In this document: piece by piece, positions 47,548 to 56,079 of the stretch | Numbering within the stretch: the first letter of the stretch is position 1 | Layout: every line of letters begins with the position of its first letter | Assembly (NCBI GenBank): GCA_040385645.1 | Contig: JAZKGZ010000004.1 | Span: forward strand, 62,001-126,000 | DNA from: JANXSS01 sp040385645 | GTDB taxonomy: Bacteria; Pseudomonadota; Gammaproteobacteria; Burkholderiales; Burkholderiaceae_D | Reading direction: 5' to 3' | DNA length: 64,000 bases | Made by a program: the position numbers and the translations under genes | Notes under the pieces: generated by a model | Told to the model about the DNA's origin: nothing | The model's database searches: none | What the model saw: only the letters and a program-made list of their open reading frames with translations

Positions 47548-48342
47548 ATGCGCCAATATCTCGATTTCATGCACCATGTCTACACCAACGGTACTGAAAA
47601 AACGGACCGTACCGGCACGGGCACGCGCTCGGTATTCGGCCATCAAATGCGCTTCGACCTGCGACACGGTTTTCCCCTGCTGACGACCAAGAAACTACAT
47701 TTGAAATCCATCATCCATGAGTTGATCTGGTTTCTTGCAGGTTCGACCAACATCGCTTATCTGAAAGAAAACGGTGTCTCGATTTGGGACGACTGGGCCG
47801 ACGAACAAGGTAATCTCGGGCCGGTCTATGGCTATCAATGGCGCTCCTGGCCGGCGCCGGACGGCAAGCATATCGATCAGATTTCCCAAGTGCTCGACCA
47901 GATCCGCAACAATCCCGATTCGCGCCGCATGATCGTATCTGCCTGGAACGTGGCCGACATACCGCAGATGAAGCTGCCGCCGTGCCATGCACTGTTTCAG
48001 TTCTACGTGGCCGATAGTCGGCTGTCCTGCCAGCTGTATCAGCGCAGCGCCGATATTTTTCTCGGCGTGCCGTTCAATATCGCTTCCTATGCGCTACTCA
48101 CGCACATGGTGGCGCAACAAGCTGGCTTGCAAGTCGGCGAATTCATTTGGACCGGCGGCGACTGCCACTTGTATTCGAATCACCTGGAGCAGGTACAACT
48201 GCAATTGGCGCGTACGCCTGGCGCTTTGCCGAAACTGGTGATCAAGCGAAAGCCCGAGTCGCTCTTCGATTATCGCTTCGACGACTTCGAGCTGGTCGAT
48301 TACGCACCGCAGGCGCATATCAAAGCGCCGGTGGCGGTGTAG
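47548..48342 (+). CDS. thyA: Thymidylate synthase
   Basis: Methylates dUMP to dTMP using methylene-tetrahydrofolate. It has 264 residues, the same length as E. coli ThyA, with the catalytic Cys146 in LPPCHALFQFYV and SCQLYQRSADIFLGVPFN for phosphate and folate binding. The Shine-Dalgarno AAGGA is part of a perfect 12-bp palindrome ending just before the ATG. folA lies 1.2 kb downstream and is not adjacent as usual. Confidence 0.96.
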   Translation: MRQYLDFMHHVYTNGTEKTDRTGTGTRSVFGHQMRFDLRHGFPLLTTKKLHLKSIIHELIWFLAGSTNIAYLKENGVSIWDDWADEQGNLGPVYGYQWRSWPAPDGKHIDQISQVLDQIRNNPDSRRMIVSAWNVADIPQMKLPPCHALFQFYVADSRLSCQLYQRSADIFLGVPFNIASYALLTHMVAQQAGLQVGEFIWTGGDCHLYSNHLEQVQLQLARTPGALPKLVIKRKPESLFDYRFDDFELVDYAPQAHIKAPVAV

Positions 48343-48434
48343 TGGGAACATCTAGTGTGAACCTTTAGTACAAACCTTAAGTGGGAATCCCTGTGCCTTT
48401 AAATACTAAGCGCAGCTAAATCGCAGCCAAATGT

Positions 48435-49454
48435 TTAGCGCAAGTAAAAAGCGGCACGCTCTTGCATGATCTCCGGCGCATGCATCGCCTCGACCGTGGC
48501 GCGCGCATCGCGGCCAACCGATTTACGAAGGATGGCGTCTTGCGCCAACAGTTGCAGGATCGCGCATGCTTCTTCCGTGGTATCGAACAAAAAACCGTTT
48601 TCACCATGTCGAATCCAGTCGGCGTAGCCGCCGTGGGCATGACACACCACCGGCAAGCCGCAAGCCATCGCTTCGAATACCACGCGCCCGAAGGTTTCAA
48701 CATGCGTACCGCTGCGGTAGTAGAAAATATCCAGCCCACGCAAAAACATTTCAGCGGCAAGCTGGCCTTCCGGGAAGATTCGGATCGCCGGTGTATCCGC
48801 TAGGCTGCTAGCTATACAGGTCGCGCCCTGCAATTGAATTGTGTATCCTTGTGCCGCCAGTTCGCGATACAGCGCCATATCGCGCGGATCGTGCTTATCT
48901 GGCGTGTCGCGGCTCATACGCCCTATTACCAATGGTGCGTCAAGCGAGCGTTCAGAAATTACAGGCGAGGCGGTGAACCGGTCGATATCGATAGGTGAAG
49001 AATGCACCGCAACCTCGCCCGGGATGTTTGCCAGTGCCTGTTGAAATGGCGAAATCACGACATATTCGGTTCGCGGCCATGCGAGTAGTGTCGGCATCTG
49101 CGATGTCAGGGCAACCACTTTCGGATGAAAGGTGTTGTAGACATAGACCAGGCGCGATGGCTTTTGAATCAAATATGGCCATAGTTTATTGCGCCAGTGC
49201 GCACCGACGAATATATAGGTTCCGCCATCGGGTGCCTGCCGACGCGCCAGTGACACCACGGAAGCCAAAGAAATTCGCCGGATCGGATACTGCGAAAGCA
49301 ATGCAGGGGACGCGCGCGACGAACAAGCCCAAAGATGCATCTCGGCTTTGGCCTCCAGCAACGCATACAGCGCCAGCGCCTCCAGTTCACTACCGCCATG
49401 AGGATTCAGAAAGCCATTGAAAATATGGATCGGGTGGTTGGCAAAAGAGAGCAT
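48435..49454 (-). CDS. GT4-family glycosyltransferase
   Basis: This 339-residue GT-B protein shows an N-terminal GGSELEALAL start and the donor-site element GTHVETFGRVVFEAMACGLP with the EX7E-like pair. HAHGGYADWIRHGENGFLFD closes the C-terminal fold. Acceptor and sugar are unknown, and no polysaccharide cluster surrounds it. It lies on the opposite strand between thyA and folA, so it looks like a later insertion into that pair. Confidence 0.8.
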   Translation of the reverse strand: MLSFANHPIHIFNGFLNPHGGSELEALALYALLEAKAEMHLWACSSRASPALLSQYPIRRISLASVVSLARRQAPDGGTYIFVGAHWRNKLWPYLIQKPSRLVYVYNTFHPKVVALTSQMPTLLAWPRTEYVVISPFQQALANIPGEVAVHSSPIDIDRFTASPVISERSLDAPLVIGRMSRDTPDKHDPRDMALYRELAAQGYTIQLQGATCIASSLADTPAIRIFPEGQLAAEMFLRGLDIFYYRSGTHVETFGRVVFEAMACGLPVVCHAHGGYADWIRHGENGFLFDTTEEACAILQLLAQDAILRKSVGRDARATVEAMHAPEIMQERAAFYLR

Positions 49455-49583
49455 GCCAGCATTCTACGACGCTCGCGCGGCAGCCATTCGCAAGTAGAAT
49501 GCGCAGGTAAAATGAGAGGTTCGGTTCCGTCATTTACTTATTGCCATCAACATTCAATCACCTTCCAAATACTTGCACCCACC

Positions 49584-50108
49584 ATGACGCTATCCATTAT
49601 CGTCGCCACCGATCGCGATCGTGGCATCGGCATCGACAACCGCCTGCCCTGGCGCCTGCCGGAGGATCTGGCGCATTTCAAGCGGATGACGACCGGGCAT
49701 CCCATCATCATGGGGCGCAAGACTTTCGAATCGATCGGCCGGCCATTGCCAGGCCGCCGCAATATCGTTATTACGCGCAACCCGGCATGGCAGCATGAGG
49801 GTGTCGATTGCGTATCGTCGATTTCGCAGGCTCTGGCACTAGTTCAGCTACCGTCTACCGAGCAAGCCGATTCCAACATGAGCGCCGAAACCGAAGCGTT
49901 CGTCATCGGCGGTGCGGAAATCTACCGCCAGGCATTACCGCTCTGCACGCGCCTGGTGGTCACCGAGATCGATAAAGTGTTCGATTGCGACACGTTTTTT
50001 CCGGCAATCGACGGGCACGTCTGGGAAGAAAGCGCCCGCCAGGCGTATCATTCCGATCTCAATGATTGCGACTACGCATTCGTGGAATATGTACGCATAG
50101 CCGAGTAA
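49584..50108 (+). CDS. folA: Dihydrofolate reductase
   Basis: Regenerates tetrahydrofolate consumed by ThyA. The 174-residue product shows GIGIDNRLPWRLPEDLAHFK (substrate loop with the catalytic acid), GRKTFESIGRPLPGR (NADPH binding) and FVIGGAEIYRQALPL. ATG 49584 is chosen because the long upstream frame is antisense to the glycosyltransferase and not DHFR-like. Confidence 0.95.
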   Translation: MTLSIIVATDRDRGIGIDNRLPWRLPEDLAHFKRMTTGHPIIMGRKTFESIGRPLPGRRNIVITRNPAWQHEGVDCVSSISQALALVQLPSTEQADSNMSAETEAFVIGGAEIYRQALPLCTRLVVTEIDKVFDCDTFFPAIDGHVWEESARQAYHSDLNDCDYAFVEYVRIAE

Positions 50109-50231
50109 CATGCTGCGTAATATGCCGAGTAACACGTTGAGTAAAACGCTTAGTCATACCTTAACTAACATCTACTTCTTTTTTGCAAAACGCATCACCC
50201 TGGCCACCGGCCCTGTCTGGAGCATAAGCCC

Positions 50232-52487
50232 ATGAAGTTTCGCTTTCCGATCGTCATCATCGACGAAGATTTTCGTTCTGAAAACACCTCTGGCCTAGGT
50301 ATTCGCGCCCTCGCCGCTGCGATGGAAAAGGAGGGGATGGAAATACTAGGGGTGACCAGCTACGGCGATCTCTCGCAATTCGCCCAACAGCAGTCGCGGG
50401 CGTCTGCGTTCATCCTGTCGATCGACGACGAGGAATTCGGTGCCGGTTCGTTTGAGGAAACCGATCATGCCCTGACGTCGTTGCGTGCATTCGTTAAGGA
50501 AATCCGCCACAAGAACGCCGATATACCGATCTATCTGTACGGCGAAACACGCACGTCGCGGCACATACCCAACGACATCCTGCGCGAGCTGCACGGCTTC
50601 ATCCACATGTTCGAAGATACGCCCGAATTCGTCGCGCGCCATATCATCCGTGAGGCAAAGTCGTATCTGGATGGCTTGTCGCCACCGTTTTTCAGAGCCC
50701 TGGTGCACTATGCCAACGACGGCTCGTATTCTTGGCACTGCCCCGGCCATTCGGGCGGCGTGGCATTTCTGAAGTCGCCCATCGGCCAGATGTTTCATCA
50801 GTTTTTTGGTGAAAACATGTTGCGTGCCGACGTCTGCAACGCGGTGGAAGAACTCGGGCAACTGCTCGACCATACCGGCCCGGTCGCCGCCTCGGAGCGC
50901 AACGCTGCTCGCATTTTCAATGCCGACCATTGCTACTTCGTCACCAACGGCACCAGCACCAGCAACAAGATGGTCTGGCACTCCACAGTTGCGCCCGGCG
51001 ACATCGTCGTGGTGGACCGAAACTGCCACAAGTCGATCCTGCATTCGATCATCATGTGCGGTGCGATCCCAGTGTTTTTGATGCCGACACGAAATCATCT
51101 CGGCATCATCGGCCCGATTCCTCTGGAAGAATTCCAGATCGAAAACATTAAGCGCAAGATTGAGGCGAATCCGTTCGCCCGCGAAGCCGTCAACAAAAAA
51201 CCGCGCATTTTGACCATTACCCAATCGACATACGATGGCGTGATCTACAACGTCGAAACCTTGAAAAGTATCCTTGACGGCGAAATTGATACCCTGCACT
51301 TCGACGAAGCGTGGCTGCCGCACGCCACCTTCCACGATTTTTACAAGAACATGCATGCCATCGGCAAGGACCGCCCCCGCGCCAAGGAATCAATGATCTT
51401 CTCGACCCAGTCCACGCACAAGCTACTGGCCGGGTTGTCGCAAGCGTCGCAGATTCTGGTGCGGGAGTCGCAGACGGTGCAGCTCGACCAGGACGCCTTC
51501 AACGAAGCCTACCTGATGCACACCTCCACCTCGCCGCAGTACTCCATCATCGCCTCCTGCGACGTCGCAGCCGCGATGATGGAGCCGCCGGGCGGCACCG
51601 CTTTGGTGGAAGAAAGTATTCTGGAAGCGCTCGACTTCCGGCGCGCCATGAAAAAGATCGATGAGGAGTGGGGCCAGGGCTGGTGGTTCCAGGTCTGGGG
51701 ACCGGATACGTTTTCCGACGACGGTATCGGCTCGCGCGAAGACTGGATGATCCGTGCCGAAGACGACTGGCACGGCTTCGGTAACCTCGCTCCGGGCTTC
51801 AACATGCTCGACCCGATCAAGGCCACCATCATCACCCCCGGCCTGTCGCTGGAAGGTCAGTTCGGCGACAGTGGCATACCGGCGTCGATCGTCACCAAAT
51901 ACCTGGCCGAGCATGGCGTCATCATCGAAAAATGCGGCCTGTATTCCTTCTTCATCATGTTCACCATCGGCATCACCAAAGGCCGCTGGAATACGTTGCT
52001 GACTGCGTTGCAGCAGTTCAAAGACGATTACGACAAGAATCAGCCGATGTGGCGCATCCTGCCGGAGTTTGCTGCTGCTAACCCGAAATACGAGCGCATC
52101 GGCCTGCGCGACCTGTGCCAGCAGATTCATGACTTTTACAAAGCCTACGACGTCGCCCGCCTCACCACGGAAATGTACTTGTCGGATATGCTGCCAGCGA
52201 TGAAGCCATCGGATGCCTTCGCCAAGATGGCCCACCGTGAAATCGACCGGGTACCGATCGATGAGCTGGAAGGTAGGGTTACTTCAATTCTGTTGACGCC
52301 CTACCCGCCGGGTATTCCGTTACTGATTCCGGGAGAACGATTCAACCGCACGATTGTGGATTACCTGCGTTTTGCGCGAGATTTCAATGAACGGTTCCCA
52401 GGCTTCGAGACCGATGTGCATGGACTGGTGACGCGGGTGGTGGATGGCAAACGAGGTTATTTTGTCGATTGCGTGAAAGTAGAATAA
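50232..52487 (+). CDS. Arginine/lysine/ornithine decarboxylase (inducible, fold type I)
   Basis: A large PLP decarboxylase, 751 residues. The N-terminal wing domain resembles a receiver (FPIVIIDEDFR). The PLP core has HCPGHSGGVAFLKSP, TNGTSTSNKMV and DEAWLPHATFH, with the Schiff-base lysine K397 in STQSTHKLLAGLSQAS. The family C-terminal domain ends TPYPPGIPLLIPGERF. Size and motifs fit AdiA-type acid-inducible arginine decarboxylases, but substrate choice cannot be read with certainty. No antiporter gene is adjacent, so an acid-resistance pair is not evident here. Confidence 0.92.
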   Translation: MKFRFPIVIIDEDFRSENTSGLGIRALAAAMEKEGMEILGVTSYGDLSQFAQQQSRASAFILSIDDEEFGAGSFEETDHALTSLRAFVKEIRHKNADIPIYLYGETRTSRHIPNDILRELHGFIHMFEDTPEFVARHIIREAKSYLDGLSPPFFRALVHYANDGSYSWHCPGHSGGVAFLKSPIGQMFHQFFGENMLRADVCNAVEELGQLLDHTGPVAASERNAARIFNADHCYFVTNGTSTSNKMVWHSTVAPGDIVVVDRNCHKSILHSIIMCGAIPVFLMPTRNHLGIIGPIPLEEFQIENIKRKIEANPFAREAVNKKPRILTITQSTYDGVIYNVETLKSILDGEIDTLHFDEAWLPHATFHDFYKNMHAIGKDRPRAKESMIFSTQSTHKLLAGLSQASQILVRESQTVQLDQDAFNEAYLMHTSTSPQYSIIASCDVAAAMMEPPGGTALVEESILEALDFRRAMKKIDEEWGQGWWFQVWGPDTFSDDGIGSREDWMIRAEDDWHGFGNLAPGFNMLDPIKATIITPGLSLEGQFGDSGIPASIVTKYLAEHGVIIEKCGLYSFFIMFTIGITKGRWNTLLTALQQFKDDYDKNQPMWRILPEFAAANPKYERIGLRDLCQQIHDFYKAYDVARLTTEMYLSDMLPAMKPSDAFAKMAHREIDRVPIDELEGRVTSILLTPYPPGIPLLIPGERFNRTIVDYLRFARDFNERFPGFETDVHGLVTRVVDGKRGYFVDCVKVE

Positions 52488-52526
52488 GCAGAAAAATTTT
52501 GCGAAAAGGCCAATTAATGAAAAATT

Positions 52527-53462
52527 TTAAACTTTGAGTAGTTGGGTCAAAAGCTTTGCATATTTTGGCGATGCACCCGGCTCTGAGATGGGCTGGTCAA
52601 ATACGCCGCGGTATTTCTTTTCAAACCAGTCGACACCGTTATGTGCATCGCCGTGATTAACATATTCTCGTATATCGACATGCAGGTCTTTTAGTTGCGT
52701 GCGGCTGAAACCTTTTTCGATCAGCGCCTGCACGGTGCGCATTGCACCATCGCTACCCGCCATAGATGCGACACTGATTCCGGTTCGAGCTGGCTTCGAT
52801 GGCAAAGCATCGGCGGCGCGTTCTTGCCTTAAACGTGCATTCTGAGCTTCCCGCGCCGTTTCTGCTGCCTTTGCTCTAAGCTCCGTTTCCTTCTGCATTG
52901 CGTTTTTTGGTCCGGGTTCAAAGGTCGGTCCGTCGTAGCCTTTTTTCATCACCCCATCAGTAAGCGCCTTGACGGTATCTGGAGATAGTTTATCGAGATC
53001 GACAAGCACGGTGATATCAGCAGGTAATTTTAATAACGATCGTACCGGTAATGTCGTTAAACCTAGGCCCCGCAAATCACAGTCGTCGAAATCTTGGTAG
53101 ACATGATCCAAATCATCCAAATTTTTCGCAGTGCTGATCCGTGTTGCTGCAACAGACCGTAGTTCACCTTGTACAGAGTGGCGCGCCCAGTCAGATAAAC
53201 TTTCTTTGTGTGCGTTCGATGCACTTTCTTTGTGTGCGAATAACTGTTTGAATCCAGCCAATTTCGACGTGGCTGTATTCGGCCGCGCTGCAGAAGTAGT
53301 ATTATGCGGCGCTCTAGGGGTTGTGGAGGTTGTCTGAGTTGGACGCGTTCGCTCGGGCACGGACCGGCTGTCGGTAGTAGCCCCGGTAGCTGTAGGTACG
53401 TTAGCGTCCGTGTTGCCTACCGCAGGTGTACTGCGCAAAATTTTTGGAAAATTCATTGCCAT
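52527..53462 (-). CDS. Unrecognised protein with Ser/Thr/Pro-rich N-terminus, possible secreted effector
   Basis: A 311-residue protein with no family recognised. Residues 1-70 are low-complexity, rich in Thr, Ser, Pro and Asn, and lack a Sec signal. A short repeat gives AHKESASNAHKESLSD (about 76-91), from a 24-bp tandem DNA repeat. A leucine-rich-repeat-like patch (LRGLGLTTLPVRSLLKLP) is followed by an Ala/Glu/Arg helix and a C-terminal helical part. The start ATG has AGGAA 6 bp upstream. The look resembles type III effectors, but no secretion genes are in view, so that is speculation. Confidence 0.55.
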   Translation of the reverse strand: MAMNFPKILRSTPAVGNTDANVPTATGATTDSRSVPERTRPTQTTSTTPRAPHNTTSAARPNTATSKLAGFKQLFAHKESASNAHKESLSDWARHSVQGELRSVAATRISTAKNLDDLDHVYQDFDDCDLRGLGLTTLPVRSLLKLPADITVLVDLDKLSPDTVKALTDGVMKKGYDGPTFEPGPKNAMQKETELRAKAAETAREAQNARLRQERAADALPSKPARTGISVASMAGSDGAMRTVQALIEKGFSRTQLKDLHVDIREYVNHGDAHNGVDWFEKKYRGVFDQPISEPGASPKYAKLLTQLLKV

Positions 53463-53765
53463 TTAGATTCCTCAATGCGCATGCTCAAGTTTTATTTCTT
53501 GACTTAATCACCCGACGTATTTCAAATACAAGACGGCATCCATACACGCCAAACTCGCGTTATCAGTTAGTTCTTTATAGCACTTTACACGACACCATTT
53601 GCCTACAGCCAGGCCTGCCGAGATAAGTTGATCTTCTAAATTTTTTTCACGTATCTCGCCCGTCGGGCATCTGCGTCATAGCCATGGGCACTTTCCAGCC
53701 AACAAAATCCGGCGGAAGATCGCGCCTAGCTGTGCCACTGCGTCACATCCAAAATACGGCTCACC
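53463..53765. other. Intergenic region, nothing recognised
   Basis: About 300 bases between the effector-like gene and the HDOD pseudogene. No gene, terminator hairpin or repeat that I can support. Confidence 0.35.
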
Positions 53766-54587
53766 CTACAACGCCGATACATCCACAAACGACGCCCGGC
53801 TCGGGAACTTAGCCTGCATCCATTCCCGGTTCAACTGTAACTTATCAACCACATCCTGAGGCAACGTAACCAACACTTCTGGATCGTGGCTTGGTGATTC
53901 TGCAAGAAGGCTGGCCAGATGAACGATCGCGCCAAGCCGGCTGAAAGGCCGGGATGCCATCGGATCGGACGCGGCATTTAAAGCGTCTACCAGAGCAGTA
54001 GGGAAATTCCAGCGGCGGGCGAGCTCAGCCGTAATCTGCCCCTCGTTAAAGCCGATCAAATGTTGCTCGCGCTGCCAACGTCCACCGGGCAGATGCGGTA
54101 ACTGTTCAATTTTGATCAAATTTTCCGGGTCGACTTGCCCGATCAGTAATTCACCCAATCGCAGCATCATTCCTGCCAGCCATGCCTGGTTGCCATCGAC
54201 GCCAATGCTGCCGGATAATCACTTGGCGTAGCCGGCGCAAGCCATGCTGCTGGTCCAAAACTCTGTGCGGTCCAGCCCCGGCATCACCGGAAATGAATCC
54301 CCCATGCAGGTAGCCAGAGTCAACGTGCGCACTTGGGCCATGCCAGTCATGGCAATCGCATCGTCGAGCGAGCTGATGCTGCGCGACACGCCGAAACGGG
54401 CGCTGTTGGCCATTCTGAGCAATTTTGCGGTGAGTGCCGGGTCTTTGGAAATGATGTTGCTAATCGACGTCGCCGAAGCGTCATCGTCGTCGAGGGTTTG
54501 GATCAGAGAGTGAGCCACCTCGGACATCACAGGGAGCTTTACAGTTTGGAAAAATTCAGCGAGATCGGCCATGTGTTTTTCTTTCAC
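53766..54587 (-). pseudogene. HDOD-domain protein interrupted by an in-frame TGA
   Basis: Two frames in the same phase, 54587-54219 and 54218-53766, join into one HDOD signalling protein of about 273 residues (LADLAEFFQTVKLPVMSEVA at the start, AIAMTGMAQVRTLTLATCMG, then WLAGMMLRLGELLIGQ). They are divided by one TGA at 54219-54221. Reading through gives AGYAK-x-LSGSIGVDGNQ, where a Trp (TGG) would fit, so one G-to-A change explains the stop. The rest is intact, so this is a recent nonsense allele, a sequencing error or, less likely, readthrough. HDOD proteins regulate signalling and stress responses. Confidence 0.8.
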
Positions 54588-55060
54588 AGTAAATTAGTTG
54601 TTTTTGTTCTCGGTCCAAGCCATTTATTCTTGCAGCACTAATGCTTAACAGAAAATTTCACAAACAAGTGTTACATGAGGGAACATGTTTTGTGAATTGA
54701 AATTTCTCCGATCTGCATCCTCTTGCTATGTTCCCTTGGGTTGGGATGCACCGATGTGATGTTCAACTGCTGGGCGCAAAAAATGGGTATGAGTGCAGTG
54801 TTTATTAACAATCGCCTGCAAGCCATCCGAATTTCTGCAGAAATGCAGCTTCCGGATAGCGTAAAAAAAGGGACAGGCGCGAGCGCTCGGCAACGAGCGA
54901 ATCATTTGCCCGGCAGACCAGGCACGGGATAGCTTTTTCTTAGAAGGCCCTGCCCTTTTGGAAAACTTCATGGGCGAGTGCGCTTAGCAACCTCATAAAG
55001 ACGATCTTGCTCAACCTTTGCCAGCACCTGGTCGTTGATCAGATCGGAAAAACAGACCCG
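54588..55060. other. Intergenic region with an imperfect inverted repeat
   Basis: About 470 bases without a credible gene; short frames on both strands look like chance. An imperfect dyad at 54653-54705 has arms AAATTTCACAAA and TTTGTGA...AAATTT around an ACATG-AGGGAA-CATGT core. It lies upstream of the HDOD gene and could be an operator. Confidence 0.35.
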
Positions 55061-55345
55061 TCAAGTACGGTTTTTGATTCCATCCAGCTTCAGCGTGTCG
55101 CTGTCGTCACTATGCACACCGCCACTGTTCACATGCTTGGCATTGATTCCAGGACCGCTCTTAATTACTTTTACCATCGCCATTGCATGGCCGTGGCCTA
55201 GGTCGAAGTCTTCTTTGAGCCACGAAACGATTTCACCAGCTTTGGTATCGGTACCGAATCCTTTTTCTATTGCAAGCGCGATGAACTCGTTCGGAGTCTT
55301 ACCGGTTTTAGTTTCGATATTGTCTAGATATGCTTGAAACGACAT
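55061..55345 (-). CDS. DUF4287 domain protein
   Basis: A 94-residue protein. Its first 65 residues match the DUF4287 pattern (SFQAYLDNIETKTGKTP, KAGEIVSWLKEDFDLGHGHA), a small domain of unknown function often found alone or before a DUF5655-like part. A Lys/Asp-rich tail follows. It is a single gene, 25 bp downstream of dcd on the same strand, so possibly co-transcribed. Confidence 0.75.
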   Translation of the reverse strand: MSFQAYLDNIETKTGKTPNEFIALAIEKGFGTDTKAGEIVSWLKEDFDLGHGHAMAMVKVIKSGPGINAKHVNSGGVHSDDSDTLKLDGIKNRT

Positions 55346-55370
55346 TTAAAATTTCCTTTTCAACCGGCAC

Positions 55371-55940
55371 CTACGTTTTCGGCAGCGTAACCCCGGTCTG
55401 CCCCTGATACTTACCACCCCGATCCTTATACGACGTCTCGCAAATTTCATCGCTCTCGAAGAACAGCACCTGCGCGCATCCCTCGCCTGCATAAATCTTT
55501 GCCGGCAACGGCGTAGTGTTGGAAAACTCCAGCGTCACGTAACCTTCCCATTCGGGCTCCAAGGGCGTTACGTTTACGATAATGCCGCATCTGGCATACG
55601 TCGATTTTCCGAGGCAAACGGTCAACACTGAACGTGGAATACGCAAGAACTCCACGGTGCGCGCCAAGGCAAAAGAATTAGGCGGAATGATGCAGACATC
55701 ACCCTTGAAATCGACGAATGATTTTTCATCGAAATTCTTTGGATCGACGATGGTGGAATTGATGTTCGTAAAAATCTTGAATTCGTTGGCGCAGCGGATA
55801 TCGTAGCCGTAGGAGGAGGTGCCGTAGGACACGATTTTCTGGCCTTCTGCATTCGTGCGCACCTGGCCTGGCTCGAATGGGGAAATCATGCCGGTTTCCT
55901 GTGCCATGCGGCGAATCCACTTATCGGATTTAATCGTCAT
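55371..55940 (-). CDS. dcd: dCTP deaminase
   Basis: Converts dCTP to dUTP, feeding dUMP to ThyA. The 189-residue trimeric enzyme has GKSTYARCGIIVNVTPLEPEW, with the catalytic Glu in PLEPEWEGYVTLEFSN, and the C-terminal nucleotide-binding GKYQGQTGVTLP. The N-terminus MTIKSDKWIRRMAQE is typical. Confidence 0.95.
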   Translation of the reverse strand: MTIKSDKWIRRMAQETGMISPFEPGQVRTNAEGQKIVSYGTSSYGYDIRCANEFKIFTNINSTIVDPKNFDEKSFVDFKGDVCIIPPNSFALARTVEFLRIPRSVLTVCLGKSTYARCGIIVNVTPLEPEWEGYVTLEFSNTTPLPAKIYAGEGCAQVLFFESDEICETSYKDRGGKYQGQTGVTLPKT

Positions 55941-56079
55941 CGTTTTCTCGTATTGTTGGTAAAAATGCTGGGTTGAAAATTTAAAATCAAAACCAGTTTA
56001 AATTCAAAATTTGCGTTCGGTACTTGCGTTTAAAGTTTAAGTAAAGCATTGCGCATAGGCAGACGGCTTCTTTATCCTC

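Noticed and set aside
50346..51356. 336-codon open frame antisense to the decarboxylase gene (and another at 51423-52235)
   Set aside because: Compositional shadows of a GC-rich third-position-biased gene; the sense protein is clearly a PLP decarboxylase.
54219..54221. TGA in the HDOD gene read as selenocysteine
   Set aside because: No convincing bacterial SECIS stem-loop directly follows, Trp rather than Cys suits the position, and no selA, selB or tRNA-Sec was seen in the window.
54723..54971. Short frames on both strands in the 54.6-55.0 kb gap
   Set aside because: They overlap antisense to each other, lack Shine-Dalgarno sites and show no family features.
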